DNA of 64,000 bases from Janthinobacterium saanense (GTDB lineage Bacteria; Pseudomonadota; Gammaproteobacteria; Burkholderiales; Burkholderiaceae_D). A program made the translations under genes and the position numbers. Each line of letters opens with the position of its first letter. The stretch's first letter is position 1. Below the pieces are notes generated by a model. That model saw nothing but the letters and a program-made list of their open reading frames with translations, ran no database searches and was not told where the DNA came from. Below, in pieces: positions 52,422 to 62,029 of this stretch. The stretch lies in assembly GCF_014200675.1 (NCBI RefSeq), contig NZ_JACHCI010000011.1:62001-126000 (forward strand), given 5' to 3'.

Positions 52422-55400
52422 ATGAAACGCATGTTGTTTAATGCCACGCAGCAAGAAGAACTGCGCGTAGCGATTGTCGACGGACAAAAACTGATCGACA
52501 TCGATATCGAGACAGCCGGGCGCGAACAGCGCAAATCCAACATCTACAAGGGCATCATCACCCGTATCGAGCCTTCGCTCGAAGCGTGTTTTGTCAGCTA
52601 TGGCGAAGACCGCCACGGCTTCCTGCCCTTCAAGGAAGTGGCCCGCACCTATTTCCGCGAAGGCGTCGATGTGCGCAATGCCTCCGTCAAGGAAGCGCTG
52701 CGCGAAGGCCAGGAAATCATGGTCCAGGTCGAAAAAGAAGAGCGCGGCAACAAGGGCGCGGCCCTGACCTCCTTCGTTTCGCTGGCTGGCCGCTACCTGG
52801 TCCTGATGCCGAACAACCCACGTGGCGGCGGTGTTTCGCGCCGTGTGGAAGGTGAAGAGCGCCAGGAATTGCGCGAAACCATGGATAAACTGGACTTGCC
52901 GTCTGGCATGTCCGTGATTGCCCGCACCGCCGGCATCGGCCGCAACGTCGATGAACTGCAGTGGGACTTGAATTACCTGATGCAACTGTGGCGCGCCATC
53001 GAAGGCGCTGGCAAAGAAGGCAACGGCGCTTTCCTGATCTACCAGGAATCGTCGCTGGTGATCCGCGCGATCCGCGACTACTTCCAGCCCGATATCGGCG
53101 AGATCCTGATCGATACCGACGAGATCTACGACCAGGCCCAGCAATTCATGAGCAACGTGATGCCCGACATGGTGCACCGCGTAAAACGCTACAGCGACGA
53201 CGTGCCGCTGTTTTCGCGCTTCCAGATCGAACACCAGATTGAAACCGCGTACTCGCGCACGGTGCCATTGCCGTCGGGCGGCGCCATCGTGATCGACCAC
53301 ACCGAAGCACTGGTGTCCGTCGACGTCAACTCGGCCCGCGCCACGCGCGGCTCGGACATCGAGACCACCGCCTTCAACACCAACTGCGAAGCGGCCGAAG
53401 AAGTGGCCCGCCAGTTGCGCTTGCGCGATCTGGGTGGCTTGATCGTGATCGACTTCATCGACATGGAAGTGGCGAAAAACCAGCGCGAAGTGGAACAGCG
53501 CCTGAAAGACGCCCTGCACCATGACCGTGCCCGTGTACAAATGGGCAAGATTTCGCGCTTCGGCCTGATGGAACTGTCGCGCCAGCGCCTGCGCCCTTCG
53601 CTGTCCGAAGGCTCGCACGTGACTTGCCCGCGCTGCTCCGGCACCGGCCATATCCGCGATACCGAATCGTCCGCCCTGCAGGTGCTGCGCATCATCCAGG
53701 AAGAAGCGATGAAGGAAAACTCGGCCACCATCCACGTGCAAGTGCCCGTCGATGTCGGCGCCTTTTTGCTGAACGAAAAGCGCGGCGAAGTGCTGAAGAT
53801 CGAAAACCGCCACCGCATCGCCGTGATCCTGATCCCGAACAAGCATCTGGAAACGCCGCACTACAAACTGGAACGCATCAAGCACGACGATCCGCGTCTG
53901 GAAGACAGCCAGGCCAGCTACAACCTGGCCGAACACGCTGAAACCGACATGGCTTACAGCAAGCGCCAGAAGGAAGAAACCAAGCCGCGCCAGGAAGCCG
54001 TCGTCAAGACGATTACCCCTGACCAGCCTGCACCGCTGGTCGAGCGCAAACCGGTCGAAGCGAAAGCTGCCCCGGCGCCCGCCGCTGCACCGCAAGGTTT
54101 CCTGGCCAAGATCATCAGCTTCTTCACGGGCGCCCCGGCACCAGTGACGCCAGTTGCCGCTCCAGCTGCACCAGCCAAACCCGCCGCCAATGGCGAGCGT
54201 GGCGACCGCAACAGCCGTGGTCCACGCAGCCGTGGCCGCAATGGCAAGCCAGGCCGCGAAGAAGGCCAGGGCGGCCGTCCTGCCCAGGACGAGGCGACGA
54301 AAGAAACCGAAACCCAGGAAAAAGCCGCCCGCCCACCACGCCCGCCGCGTCCACCACGCGAACCGCGTGAAGCGCGCGAACAAGGTGACGCTGCAGCACC
54401 GGCGCCACGCGAACGCGCAGAACGCGAGCCACGCGGTGAGCGTCCTGAGCGCGGCGAACGTCCGCCACGCCAGCCACGCGAACCACGCGCCGACAAAGCC
54501 GTCGTGGCCGAAACCAAGGCCGATGAACTGGCAGCAGTAGGCGCGACCGCCAGCGCGATCAACGTGGTCGTGCCATCGAACGGTCCTGCCAGCGATGCTG
54601 CGCCAACCAGCTTGCTGAAAGCACCGGCCAATGCCGGCCCTGAAGGCGAAGAGACGGAAAACGAAGTGGAAGGCGAAGAGCCACGCCGCCGTCGCCGTCG
54701 TGGTGGCCGCAACCGCAACCGCCGCGACCGTGAAACCGGTGAGCTGATCGAATCGGCAAACGGCGAAAACGAAGGCCAGGATGCAGCACCTGTCATCAGC
54801 TTCACGGTTGCACCTGCCGCCGAAGCCGAGGCAGCACCTGCCGCCGTGGCTCCTGTGGCTGCAGCACCAGAAGTTATTGCTGTACCAGTGGCTGCAGCTC
54901 CGGTGATTGCAGAAGTGGCGCCTGTCGCCGCCGAAGCAGTGGTGGAAGCCAAACCTGTCGAAGCTGCGCCAGCAGTGGTTGCCGAGGTAGTTGCAGAAGT
55001 TGTTGCCGAAGCGCCTGTCGTTGCTGAAGCGCCTGCTCCTGCACCAGTTGCTGAAGCCGTGCTTGTCGTGGCCGAAGCTGCTCCAGTCCAGGCTGAGCCG
55101 GTAGTAGTAGCCGTGGCGCCAGCCGCAGCACCAGCAGTCGTGGAAGTAGCGCCGGTAGTGGAAGCTGCACAGACCCCGGCCCCGGTCCCGGTCCCGGTCC
55201 CGGCCGCCGAGCCAGTTGTCGTCGCCGAAGCCGCCCCGGTAGTTGCCGAGCCGGTAGTGGAAGCGCCTGTGGCAGCGCCTGTCGTGGCCGAAGTTGCACC
55301 AGCGCCAGCGCCGCTTGTTACTGCGCCTGCTCCAGTTGTTGCTGCTCCTGCGCCAGTGGCTGTGGACTTGAACGCCGTACTCGGTTCGGCTGGCCTGACC

Positions 55401-55547
55401 CTGGCTGCCACCGATCCGGAAAAACTGCGTCTGGCCCGTGAAGCGTCTGCCAACGTGGTGGCGCCGGTACGCAAGCCACGCGAACGCAAGCCATTGCCAC
55501 CGCAATCGGATGAGCCGTTGATCCAGGTCAACACGCAACGTCCATAA
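52422..55547 (+). CDS. rne: Ribonuclease E
   Basis: A 1041-residue endoribonuclease, core of the RNA degradosome. The N-terminus [20 protein letters not shown] and the S1 domain (about 35-120) are followed by the catalytic DNase-I-like region with [20 protein letters not shown] and [20 protein letters not shown], which hold the Mg-binding Asp residues. CPRCSGTG near 405 is the Zn-link. After about 520 the protein is disordered: an Arg-rich RNA-binding stretch (about 585-690), another basic patch ([16 protein letters not shown] near 750), then some 200 residues of Val/Ala/Pro/Glu repeats. The ribosome site is GGAG before ATG. Confidence 0.98.
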   Translation: MKRMLFNATQQEELRVAIVDGQKLIDIDIETAGREQRKSNIYKGIITRIEPSLEACFVSYGEDRHGFLPFKEVARTYFREGVDVRNASVKEALREGQEIMVQVEKEERGNKGAALTSFVSLAGRYLVLMPNNPRGGGVSRRVEGEERQELRETMDKLDLPSGMSVIARTAGIGRNVDELQWDLNYLMQLWRAIEGAGKEGNGAFLIYQESSLVIRAIRDYFQPDIGEILIDTDEIYDQAQQFMSNVMPDMVHRVKRYSDDVPLFSRFQIEHQIETAYSRTVPLPSGGAIVIDHTEALVSVDVNSARATRGSDIETTAFNTNCEAAEEVARQLRLRDLGGLIVIDFIDMEVAKNQREVEQRLKDALHHDRARVQMGKISRFGLMELSRQRLRPSLSEGSHVTCPRCSGTGHIRDTESSALQVLRIIQEEAMKENSATIHVQVPVDVGAFLLNEKRGEVLKIENRHRIAVILIPNKHLETPHYKLERIKHDDPRLEDSQASYNLAEHAETDMAYSKRQKEETKPRQEAVVKTITPDQPAPLVERKPVEAKAAPAPAAAPQGFLAKIISFFTGAPAPVTPVAAPAAPAKPAANGERGDRNSRGPRSRGRNGKPGREEGQGGRPAQDEATKETETQEKAARPPRPPRPPREPREAREQGDAAAPAPRERAEREPRGERPERGERPPRQPREPRADKAVVAETKADELAAVGATASAINVVVPSNGPASDAAPTSLLKAPANAGPEGEETENEVEGEEPRRRRRRGGRNRNRRDRETGELIESANGENEGQDAAPVISFTVAPAAEAEAAPAAVAPVAAAPEVIAVPVAAAPVIAEVAPVAAEAVVEAKPVEAAPAVVAEVVAEVVAEAPVVAEAPAPAPVAEAVLVVAEAAPVQAEPVVVAVAPAAAPAVVEVAPVVEAAQTPAPVPVPVPAAEPVVVAEAAPVVAEPVVEAPVAAPVVAEVAPAPAPLVTAPAPVVAAPAPVAVDLNAVLGSAGLTLAATDPEKLRLAREASANVVAPVRKPRERKPLPPQSDEPLIQVNTQRP

Positions 55548-55579
55548 GCGAGCCGGATTCGTCCAGCCGCGATAACCAA

Positions 55580-55606
55580 GGGGAAGCTCAGGCTTCCCCT
55601 TTTTTT
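55580..55606 (+). terminator. Rho-independent terminator of rne
   Basis: GGGGAAGC (55580-55587), loop TCAG, GCTTCCCC (55592-55599) and seven T residues. It lies 32 bases after the rne stop. Confidence 0.95.
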
Positions 55607-55635
55607 CGTCCATACCGCCAGCCCCTACGCCAGCC

Positions 55636-56970
55636 ATGCAAGCTTCCACCACAGCTCCCGCCCCCGTCAGCCTGGGCACCGCCTTCTGGTATTGGCTCAA
55701 GCTGGGCTGCGTCAGCTTTGGCGGCCCGGCCGGCCAGATCGCCATGATGCATGCGGAACTGGTGGAAAAGCGGCGCTGGATTTCCGAGCAACGCTTCTTG
55801 CATGCACTCAATTACTGCATGTTGCTGCCCGGCCCGGAAGCCACCCAGCTGGCCATCTATATCGGCTGGCTGATGCACCGCACGCGCGGCGGCATCATGG
55901 CCGGCCTGCTATTCCTGCTGCCCTCGCTGCTGCTGCTGATCGCCCTGTCTTCCGTCTACATGGCCTACGGCAATGTCCCCGCCATCGCCGCCATCCTGTA
56001 CGGCATCAAGCCAGCGGTGGTGGCCATCGTGCTGGCCGCCGCCTGGCGCCTGGGCCGGCGCACCTTGCGCAGCGCCAGCCTGATCGGCATAGCGCTGGCG
56101 TCTTTTGTCGCCATCACCTTGCTACATCTACCATTTCCCGCGATCGTGCTCGGCGCCTGCCTGCTGGGTGTGGCGGGCGGCTATCTGCTGCCAGGTCAAT
56201 TTCATACGGTTGGCGCGCGCCATGGCGCGGCATCCACCCATCCGCCGGCCCTGATCGACGACAGCACACCCACGCCGCCCCACGCCCGCTTCACGTGGCA
56301 GCGGTTGCTGTCCACCAGCCTGGCTGGCACGCTGCTGATGTTCCTGGCCTGGCTGGCGCTGGCCCTGCTCGGCGGACGCGAACAGCCGCTGGCGCAGATG
56401 GGGGTATTTTTCAGCAAGGTTGCCTTGCTCACCTTTGGCGGCGCCTATGCCGTGCTGCCCTATCTGGTCCAGGGCGCCGTCGATCACTACCACTGGCTGA
56501 CCAGCGCGCAAATGATGGATGGCCTGGCCCTGGGCGAAACCACGCCCGGGCCTCTCATCATGATTGTCGCTTTCATCGGCTTTGTCGGCGGCTGGAGCCA
56601 CGCCGTACTGGGCGAACACCTGTGGCTGGCCGGCGTGGCCGGCGCACTGGCCGCGGCCTGCTTCACTTTCTTGCCCTCGTTCATCTTCATCCTGGCTGGC
56701 GCACCGGTAGTCGAAGCCACGCGCGGCAATCTGCGCCTGAGCGCCCCATTGACTGCCATTTCAGCTGCCGTGGTCGGCGTGATCGCCAGCCTGGCCGTTT
56801 TCTTCGGCCGCCATGTCTTCCTGCCGGGCACGCCCGCGCTGCATGCGGACTGGCTGGCCATCGCCATCGGCGTGGCGGCGGCTGTGGCGCTGATGAAGTT
56901 CCAGATCGGCACCATCAAATTGCTGCTCGCCTGTGCCATCTGCGGCCTCGTGCTATCGTATCTGCCTTGA
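55636..56970 (+). CDS. chrA: Chromate transporter, long-chain ChrA family
   Basis: A 444-residue membrane protein with two homologous CHR domains. The first has FWYWLKLGCVSFGGPAGQIA and LNYCMLLPGPEATQLAIYIG; the second repeats FFSKVALLTFGGAYAVLPYL and MDGLALGETTPGPLIMIVAF. ChrA exports chromate and gives resistance. A chrB regulator is absent. The gene follows the rne terminator by 30 bases, and moaA follows 30 bases after its stop. Chromate as the true substrate is inferred from family membership. Confidence 0.9.
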   Translation: MQASTTAPAPVSLGTAFWYWLKLGCVSFGGPAGQIAMMHAELVEKRRWISEQRFLHALNYCMLLPGPEATQLAIYIGWLMHRTRGGIMAGLLFLLPSLLLLIALSSVYMAYGNVPAIAAILYGIKPAVVAIVLAAAWRLGRRTLRSASLIGIALASFVAITLLHLPFPAIVLGACLLGVAGGYLLPGQFHTVGARHGAASTHPPALIDDSTPTPPHARFTWQRLLSTSLAGTLLMFLAWLALALLGGREQPLAQMGVFFSKVALLTFGGAYAVLPYLVQGAVDHYHWLTSAQMMDGLALGETTPGPLIMIVAFIGFVGGWSHAVLGEHLWLAGVAGALAAACFTFLPSFIFILAGAPVVEATRGNLRLSAPLTAISAAVVGVIASLAVFFGRHVFLPGTPALHADWLAIAIGVAAAVALMKFQIGTIKLLLACAICGLVLSYLP

Positions 56971-57000
56971 ACGATCACTTTAGTAGCTGGCATCACCTTC

Positions 57001-58122
57001 ATGAATGACAAGATTATTTATTTCTCCACGGCCCGCAATGGGGCGCTGGCGATACCGGAACGGCTGGAAAGCCCCAGCGGCCAGCTGGCCGACCGCCGCG
57101 GCAGGCCGCTGCACGACCTGCGCATTTCCATCACCGACCGCTGCAACTTCCGCTGCGTGTATTGCATGCCGAAAGAAGTGTTCGACAAGAACCACGTGTA
57201 TCTGCCGCACACGGATTTGCTGTCGTTTGAAGAAATCACCCGCATCGCCGGACTGTTCGTCGCGCATGGGGTGGAAAAGATCCGCCTGACGGGTGGTGAG
57301 CCACTCTTACGCAAGAATATAGAAAAGCTGGTGGCCATGCTGGCCGCCCTGAAAACGCCATCCGGCCAGCCGCTGGACCTGACCCTGACCACCAATGGCT
57401 CCTTGCTGGCCAGGAAGGCGCAGGCACTCAAGGATGCGGGCTTGAACCGCGTTACCGTGTCGCTCGATTCGCTGGACGACGCCACCTTCAAGCGCATGAA
57501 TGATGTTGATTTTGCCGTGGCCGACGTGCTGCACGGCATCGATGTCGCGCATCAGGTAGGCCTGGGGCCGGTCAAGGTCAATATGGTGGTCAAGGCGGGC
57601 ATGAACGAGCAGGAAATCGTGCCGATGGCGCGCTACTTCAAGGACACGCCCACGATCTTGCGTTTCATCGAGTACATGGATGTGGGCGCCTCGAATGGCT
57701 GGGACTTGCGCGAAGTGGTGCCCTCGGCCGAAGTGGCGCGCCGCATCGGCGCCGTCATGCCCTTGATTCCCGTCAATCCCAATTACGTGGGCGAAACGGC
57801 AACGCGCTGGCGCTACCTGGACGGCGGCGGAGAAATTGGCCTCATTTCCAGCGTGACGCACGCCTTTTGCGGCGACTGCAGCCGCGCCCGCCTGTCGACG
57901 GAAGGCAAGCTCTACACCTGCTTGTTTGCCACCGATGGCCACGACTTGCGCTCCCTGCTGCGTGCCGGACGCAGCGACGAAGAAATGTCGACCGCGCTGG
58001 CGCAATTGTGGCGCGGCCGTGGCGACCGCTATTCGGAATTGCGCAGCAGCCACATGCCGCAGGACGCCGCGACTCCCCAGCCTGCTAAAAAGAAAGTGGA
58101 AATGTCGTATATCGGCGGCTGA
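57001..58122 (+). CDS. moaA: GTP 3',8-cyclase MoaA (molybdenum cofactor biosynthesis)
   Basis: A 373-residue radical-SAM enzyme making 3',8-cyclo-GTP, first step of molybdopterin synthesis. The N-terminal 4Fe-4S ligands are Cys48, Cys52 and Cys55 (CNFRCVYC); the C-terminal cluster is [35 protein letters not shown] follows the radical-SAM core. The C-terminus ends SYIGG, the catalytically needed GG tail. It is followed by a fused mobA-moeA gene. Other moa genes are not in the window. Confidence 0.96.
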   Translation: MNDKIIYFSTARNGALAIPERLESPSGQLADRRGRPLHDLRISITDRCNFRCVYCMPKEVFDKNHVYLPHTDLLSFEEITRIAGLFVAHGVEKIRLTGGEPLLRKNIEKLVAMLAALKTPSGQPLDLTLTTNGSLLARKAQALKDAGLNRVTVSLDSLDDATFKRMNDVDFAVADVLHGIDVAHQVGLGPVKVNMVVKAGMNEQEIVPMARYFKDTPTILRFIEYMDVGASNGWDLREVVPSAEVARRIGAVMPLIPVNPNYVGETATRWRYLDGGGEIGLISSVTHAFCGDCSRARLSTEGKLYTCLFATDGHDLRSLLRAGRSDEEMSTALAQLWRGRGDRYSELRSSHMPQDAATPQPAKKKVEMSYIGG

Positions 58123-58184
58123 AGCCATCAGTGCTACACCCCAGCGCTGTTACCATGGCATATGCGTCAACATCTCCACTCTAC

Positions 58185-60032
58185 ATGATAGCCAAACAAG
58201 AAATTACCGGCCTGATCCTGGCTGGCGGCCTGGGCACGCGCATGGGCCAGGTCGACAAGGGCATGCTGACCCTGCATGGCCAGCCGCTGGCCGCCCACGT
58301 GCTGCAGCGCCTGGCGCCGCAAGTGGGCCAGCTGGCCCTCAATCTGAACCAGCATGCGGAAAACTATCGCCATTTCGGCCTGCCCATCTGGGCCGATGAA
58401 CAGGCGGACTATCGTGGACCGCTGGCCGGCTTGCAAAGCGGACTGCGCCGCGCCACTACGCCGTATGTATTAGTGGTGCCGTGCGACTCGCCGCTGCTGC
58501 CACTCGACTTGGCGGCGCGCCTGGCCGCCGGTTTGCAAGAAGCCGATGCCGATCTGGCGATTGCCGTCACACAAGAACACGAGCCGGCAAGGGACGCCAC
58601 GCAGTTGCGCCCCCATCCCGTATTTTGCCTCGTCAAGACATCCGCCCTGCCCCAGCTGGACGCCTATCTGGCTGAAGGCGGGCGCAAGATGAGCGCCTGG
58701 CATGGCCCACTCAAGCTGGCGCAAGTGCTGTTCGAAGATGGCCAGGCCTTCCGCAACATCAATACCCGCGAGGAACTGGCTGCCGTGCAAGCACAAGATA
58801 TCAGCGTCTCCATGGCGCAAACCCTTCTGAACAACGCCGTCGCGCCGCTGGCCGAGATAGAACATTTACCTTTGCCGCAGGCGCTGGAGCGTTTCCTGGC
58901 GGCCGACATCATCTCGCCCATCAGCGTGCCCGCGCACGACAATTCCGCCATGGATGGCTATGCGCTGCACGGTAGCGACCTGCTTGGCGACGCCCCCATC
59001 ACCTTGCGCGTGATGGACACCATCCTGGCCGGGCGTCCCGGTACGGCAGCCATCGTTCGCGGCACCTGCGCGCGCATCATGACGGGCGCCGTGATGCCGG
59101 CCGGCTGCGACAGCGTGGTGCCACAGGAACTGGTGTTGCAGGCCAGTGAGCACAGCATTACCGTGGCGCCCCAGGTGGTGCGGCCCGGCGACAACCGCCG
59201 TTTCAAGGGCGAAGACTTGATGGCTGGCCAGCCGGCTCTGCTGCAAGGCAAGTTACTCCGGCCCGCCGAGCTGGGTTTGCTAGCTTCCTTGGGCATCGCC
59301 AGCGTGCCCGTGCGGCGGCGCCTGCGCGTGGCGTTTTTCTCGACCGGCGATGAATTACGCTCGCTGGGCGAGCCGCTGGACGCGGGCTGCATCTATGACA
59401 GCAACCGCTACACTCTGCTGGGCATGTTGCAGCGCCTCGGCTGCGAGGTGCTCGACCTGGGCATCGTCAAGGATAGTCCCGAAGCGCTGGAAGCCGCCCT
59501 GCGACTGGCTTGCGCGCAAGCCGATGTGATCATCACCTCGGGTGGCGTGTCCAGCGGTGCGGCCGATTTCACGCGTGATATTTTGGCGCAACTCGGTGAA
59601 GTAGCCTTTTGGCAAATCAATATGCGTCCGGGCCGCCCCATGGCCTTTGGCCGTATCGCCGTCGATGGCCACTCCGCCTTGCTGCTGGGCTTGCCCGGCA
59701 ACCCGGTCGCCGTGATGGCCACCTTTTATTTCCTGGCCCGCCCGACCCTGCTGCGCATGATGGGCGCCGATCCAGAGGCGGCCAGCCTGCCCCTGCTGCG
59801 CGTCGCGGCGCAGGCGGCTATCCGCAAGCGGCGCGGGCGCACCGAATACCAGCGCGGCATCCTGGAACGCGACGCCAGCGGCCAGCAACACGTACGCGTG
59901 ACGGGCGCGCAAGGCTCGGGCATCTTGCGCTCGATGACACAGGCCAATTGCATGATCGTGCTGCCTGCAGAACAAGGCCCGGTGGCCGCTGGCGAACTGG
60001 TCGATATCGTACTGTTTCAGGGGCTGACATGA
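58185..60032 (+). CDS. Fused MobA-MoeA: Mo-cofactor guanylyltransferase and molybdopterin molybdotransferase
   Basis: One continuous 615-residue frame with two enzyme domains. The N-terminal part (about 1-195) is MobA: the nucleotide site ILAGGLGTRMGQVDKG at residues 11-26, then VVPCDSPLLPLDLA. The C-terminal part (about 205-615) is MoeA: PAHDNSAMDGYALHGSD, RIMTGAVMPAGCDSVVPQE, VIITSGGVSSGAADF and LPGNPVAVMATFYF. MoeA inserts molybdate; MobA adds GMP. I see no stop or frameshift at the junction. The ATG at 58185 is chosen because it sits just before the MobA core; starts at 58131 (GTG) and 58155 (ATG) are alternatives. Confidence 0.9.
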   Translation: MIAKQEITGLILAGGLGTRMGQVDKGMLTLHGQPLAAHVLQRLAPQVGQLALNLNQHAENYRHFGLPIWADEQADYRGPLAGLQSGLRRATTPYVLVVPCDSPLLPLDLAARLAAGLQEADADLAIAVTQEHEPARDATQLRPHPVFCLVKTSALPQLDAYLAEGGRKMSAWHGPLKLAQVLFEDGQAFRNINTREELAAVQAQDISVSMAQTLLNNAVAPLAEIEHLPLPQALERFLAADIISPISVPAHDNSAMDGYALHGSDLLGDAPITLRVMDTILAGRPGTAAIVRGTCARIMTGAVMPAGCDSVVPQELVLQASEHSITVAPQVVRPGDNRRFKGEDLMAGQPALLQGKLLRPAELGLLASLGIASVPVRRRLRVAFFSTGDELRSLGEPLDAGCIYDSNRYTLLGMLQRLGCEVLDLGIVKDSPEALEAALRLACAQADVIITSGGVSSGAADFTRDILAQLGEVAFWQINMRPGRPMAFGRIAVDGHSALLLGLPGNPVAVMATFYFLARPTLLRMMGADPEAASLPLLRVAAQAAIRKRRGRTEYQRGILERDASGQQHVRVTGAQGSGILRSMTQANCMIVLPAEQGPVAAGELVDIVLFQGLT

Positions 60033-60823
60033 GCTATTACCGCGCTTGCGCCATGGCGCTGCTCTTGCTGCCGCCCATGGCAGTCCATGCTGCCGAGGTG
60101 AACAGCAACGGCTACACGCTGCGTTTTGAAGAACGCATCGAAGAGGCGCCTGGCGACTTGCATGGCGAAACCGTCGGGCGCATCAGCCTGCGGCGCACGG
60201 CGGACCAGCAACTGCTGTGGCTGGAAAACACGCCTTTGCGCCCCGGCTGTGGCAAGCTTCCCGCCGTCTCTGCCATCAATGCGGACTTTGTCTCCATCTG
60301 CGGCCATCTGGGCGGACGTCATTACACGCAGAAAATCGTGCTCACGCGCGGCAACTTTCCCACCATGGCCAGCGTGGACCAGTACGAGCTACCCAGTCCG
60401 GCACGCATCGCTGCCGATGGTACATTGTCGATCGATGTATTGCGCCGCGATATGTTTCCTGAGGAACTGACGGGCCCCCATCTGTTTCCCTTCGTCTATC
60501 GCCTGCACCGCGACGCCGTCACTTTCGGCTTTGCCTTGAGCTTTGACAAGGATGCCGCCGAACGCTACTGGCAGCACTACCAGCATAGCCGGCAAGCGGC
60601 GCATCTGGCCGGGGTGTTGCCGGAAATGCTGGCGGCCTTGCTGGCCAGCCAGGCCCGGCAGCCTATCTGCGCGGAACTGGCCGATATCGAAACGGCCCTG
60701 ATGCATGACGACAAGCAACTGGACCAGAGCGGTGCGCGCAAGCTGATGCTGTCATGGCTGCAAAAACTGCCCGGCATCGGCTACCCGGCTTTCAAACAGC
60801 AAGCCTGCCAGCACGCCCTTTAG
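60029..60823 (+). CDS. Predicted secreted protein of unknown function
   Basis: A 264-residue protein. The signal peptide (YRACAMALLLLPPMAVHAAE) predicts export. The body has no family I recognise. It is rich in aromatic and charged residues, has three Cys (in RPGCGKLP, VSICGHL and PICAELAD) plus one near the end, and ends QQACQHAL. ATG overlaps the stop of the mobA-moeA gene (ATGA), implying translational coupling, so a role connected with molybdoenzymes is possible but unproven. Confidence 0.75.
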   Translation: MSYYRACAMALLLLPPMAVHAAEVNSNGYTLRFEERIEEAPGDLHGETVGRISLRRTADQQLLWLENTPLRPGCGKLPAVSAINADFVSICGHLGGRHYTQKIVLTRGNFPTMASVDQYELPSPARIAADGTLSIDVLRRDMFPEELTGPHLFPFVYRLHRDAVTFGFALSFDKDAAERYWQHYQHSRQAAHLAGVLPEMLAALLASQARQPICAELADIETALMHDDKQLDQSGARKLMLSWLQKLPGIGYPAFKQQACQHAL

Positions 60824-61073
60824 CTTGCCCCTTGCGCGCATGACAGCAGGCTGATGCCTGCTGCACCGCCACCGTTTTCTCTTCCTTCCCTTTCGGCAGC
60901 ACCGCACGGCCCAGGTGCTGCGACGTCAAAATAAATATAAATAACACAATCATAGCATTTGAAACAGCAATCATAAACACAACGATAATTGTAATAATTT
61001 TATTTATTTGTTGATATTGAAGTTTCTTCGGTGATAACATTTGATCTCACCGAAAAAACAATACAATTTTGAC
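60824..61073. other. AT-rich intergenic region with a dyad before the PEP-CTERM gene
   Basis: 60930-61030 is far richer in A/T than its surroundings (AAATAAATATAAATAACACA and similar). Promoter elements of the PEP-CTERM gene probably lie here, but several equally plausible hexamers compete. Dyad TTCGGTGA/TCACCGAA at 61027-61054. No gene is seen. Confidence 0.5.
61027..61054 (+). repeat. Inverted repeat TTCGGTGA-N12-TCACCGAA upstream of the PEP-CTERM gene
   Basis: A perfect 8-bp dyad, followed by a run of A (AAAAAAC) 20 bases before the ATG at 61074. It could be an operator or a leader hairpin. On the minus strand the stem is followed by AACTTC, and on the plus strand by As, so it is not a clear terminator. 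Confidence 0.45.
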
Positions 61074-62021
61074 ATGAATTCATCCATCACCCTGGCAGCA
61101 AAGCACACCTCCCATAGCATGGCCGGCTACCTGCTGGGCGTTTGGCTCATCTTCGGTATCTTGTTCATGGCGTCCCTGCCCGCCAGCGCGAAAGGGGCGA
61201 TGGCACGCGCTGACGTGCTGGAAAACTGTAATTGGAACCGCCCGGGCGTGGATCCGTTCATGGGCGATGTGGTGGCGGCCGTGGACCGCTATACGGATAT
61301 TGCGCCGCAAATACGCGAACAGTTGAAGGAGCGCATGCGCGCGCGCCAGTACGATGAGATCGTCCTCATCACGCGCGACAGCATCAGCGGCAAGCAACAC
61401 TACAATCCCCGCATCAGCGAGATGCATTTTGGGCCCGGCCGCGTCTGCCGCAATGTCACGCGGGCGGGCTGGAGCGATCAGATGCAGGAACGGGGACTCG
61501 TGTATTGCGTGCAGGACGAGTGCATCCTGGTGCCTACCGTGTGCCGCAATGTCAGCCGCATCACGCGGACGCAAACGGCAGCTCCGGGCGCTGCAGCGGC
61601 AGGCGCAGCACCCGGAGCTGCTGCACCCGAAGCGGGTTTGCCGGCGGCAGCGGCGCCAGTTGGCAGCGCACCGGCCGACGCCTTGCACAGCGGCTCGTTT
61701 GCCGAAGCGGCACTGGTGCCCGTCGGCGGTGGCTATGCTTTTACATCGAATAATTTTGTCGGTGGCCCGGGCAACGGACCTGCCAATTTCGGCGCGCCGC
61801 CGTCAGCAGGCGCGGGCGGAGGTGGCGGTAGCGCGATCAGTCCTGGTACGGGCAACAGCAGCTTTATTGAAATCCATCCGCTGCCGCCGATCACCATCCT
61901 GCCGACCTTGCCCACCAGCCCATCCGTGCTGCCCGCCGTACCGGAGCCGCAAACCTGGGCCATGCTGCTGGCGGGCCTGGCCTTGCTGGGCTATTGCGCG
62001 CGGCGCCGCAAGCCAAGTTAA
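61074..62021 (+). CDS. MHFG-type PEP-CTERM protein
   Basis: A 315-residue exported protein. A signal/anchor-like N-terminal helix (YLLGVWLIFGILFMASLPAS) precedes a domain (about 40-165) with the MHFG motif at residues 117-120 in ISEMHFGPGRVCRNVTR and five Cys (52, 125, 145, 150, 157). After an Ala/Pro/Gly linker the C-terminus has the PEP-CTERM sorting signal VPEPQTWAMLLAGLALLGYC ending RRRKPS. Such proteins are processed by exosortase and displayed with exopolysaccharide. Function of the MHFG domain is unknown to me. Confidence 0.85.
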   Translation: MNSSITLAAKHTSHSMAGYLLGVWLIFGILFMASLPASAKGAMARADVLENCNWNRPGVDPFMGDVVAAVDRYTDIAPQIREQLKERMRARQYDEIVLITRDSISGKQHYNPRISEMHFGPGRVCRNVTRAGWSDQMQERGLVYCVQDECILVPTVCRNVSRITRTQTAAPGAAAAGAAPGAAAPEAGLPAAAAPVGSAPADALHSGSFAEAALVPVGGGYAFTSNNFVGGPGNGPANFGAPPSAGAGGGGGSAISPGTGNSSFIEIHPLPPITILPTLPTSPSVLPAVPEPQTWAMLLAGLALLGYCARRRKPS

Positions 62022-62029
62022 GGAAGCGC

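Noticed and set aside
54840-55370. Apparent tandem-repeat DNA array
   Set aside because: The repeats are short, imperfect and in frame; they encode the Val/Ala/Pro/Glu tail of RNase E and have no spacers as a CRISPR array would.
52332-55811. A 1159-codon open frame on the minus strand opposite rne
   Set aside because: Its translation is Arg/His/Phe/Trp-rich low complexity with no domain. It results from the periodic GC-rich codons of rne, whose domains are unmistakable on the plus strand.
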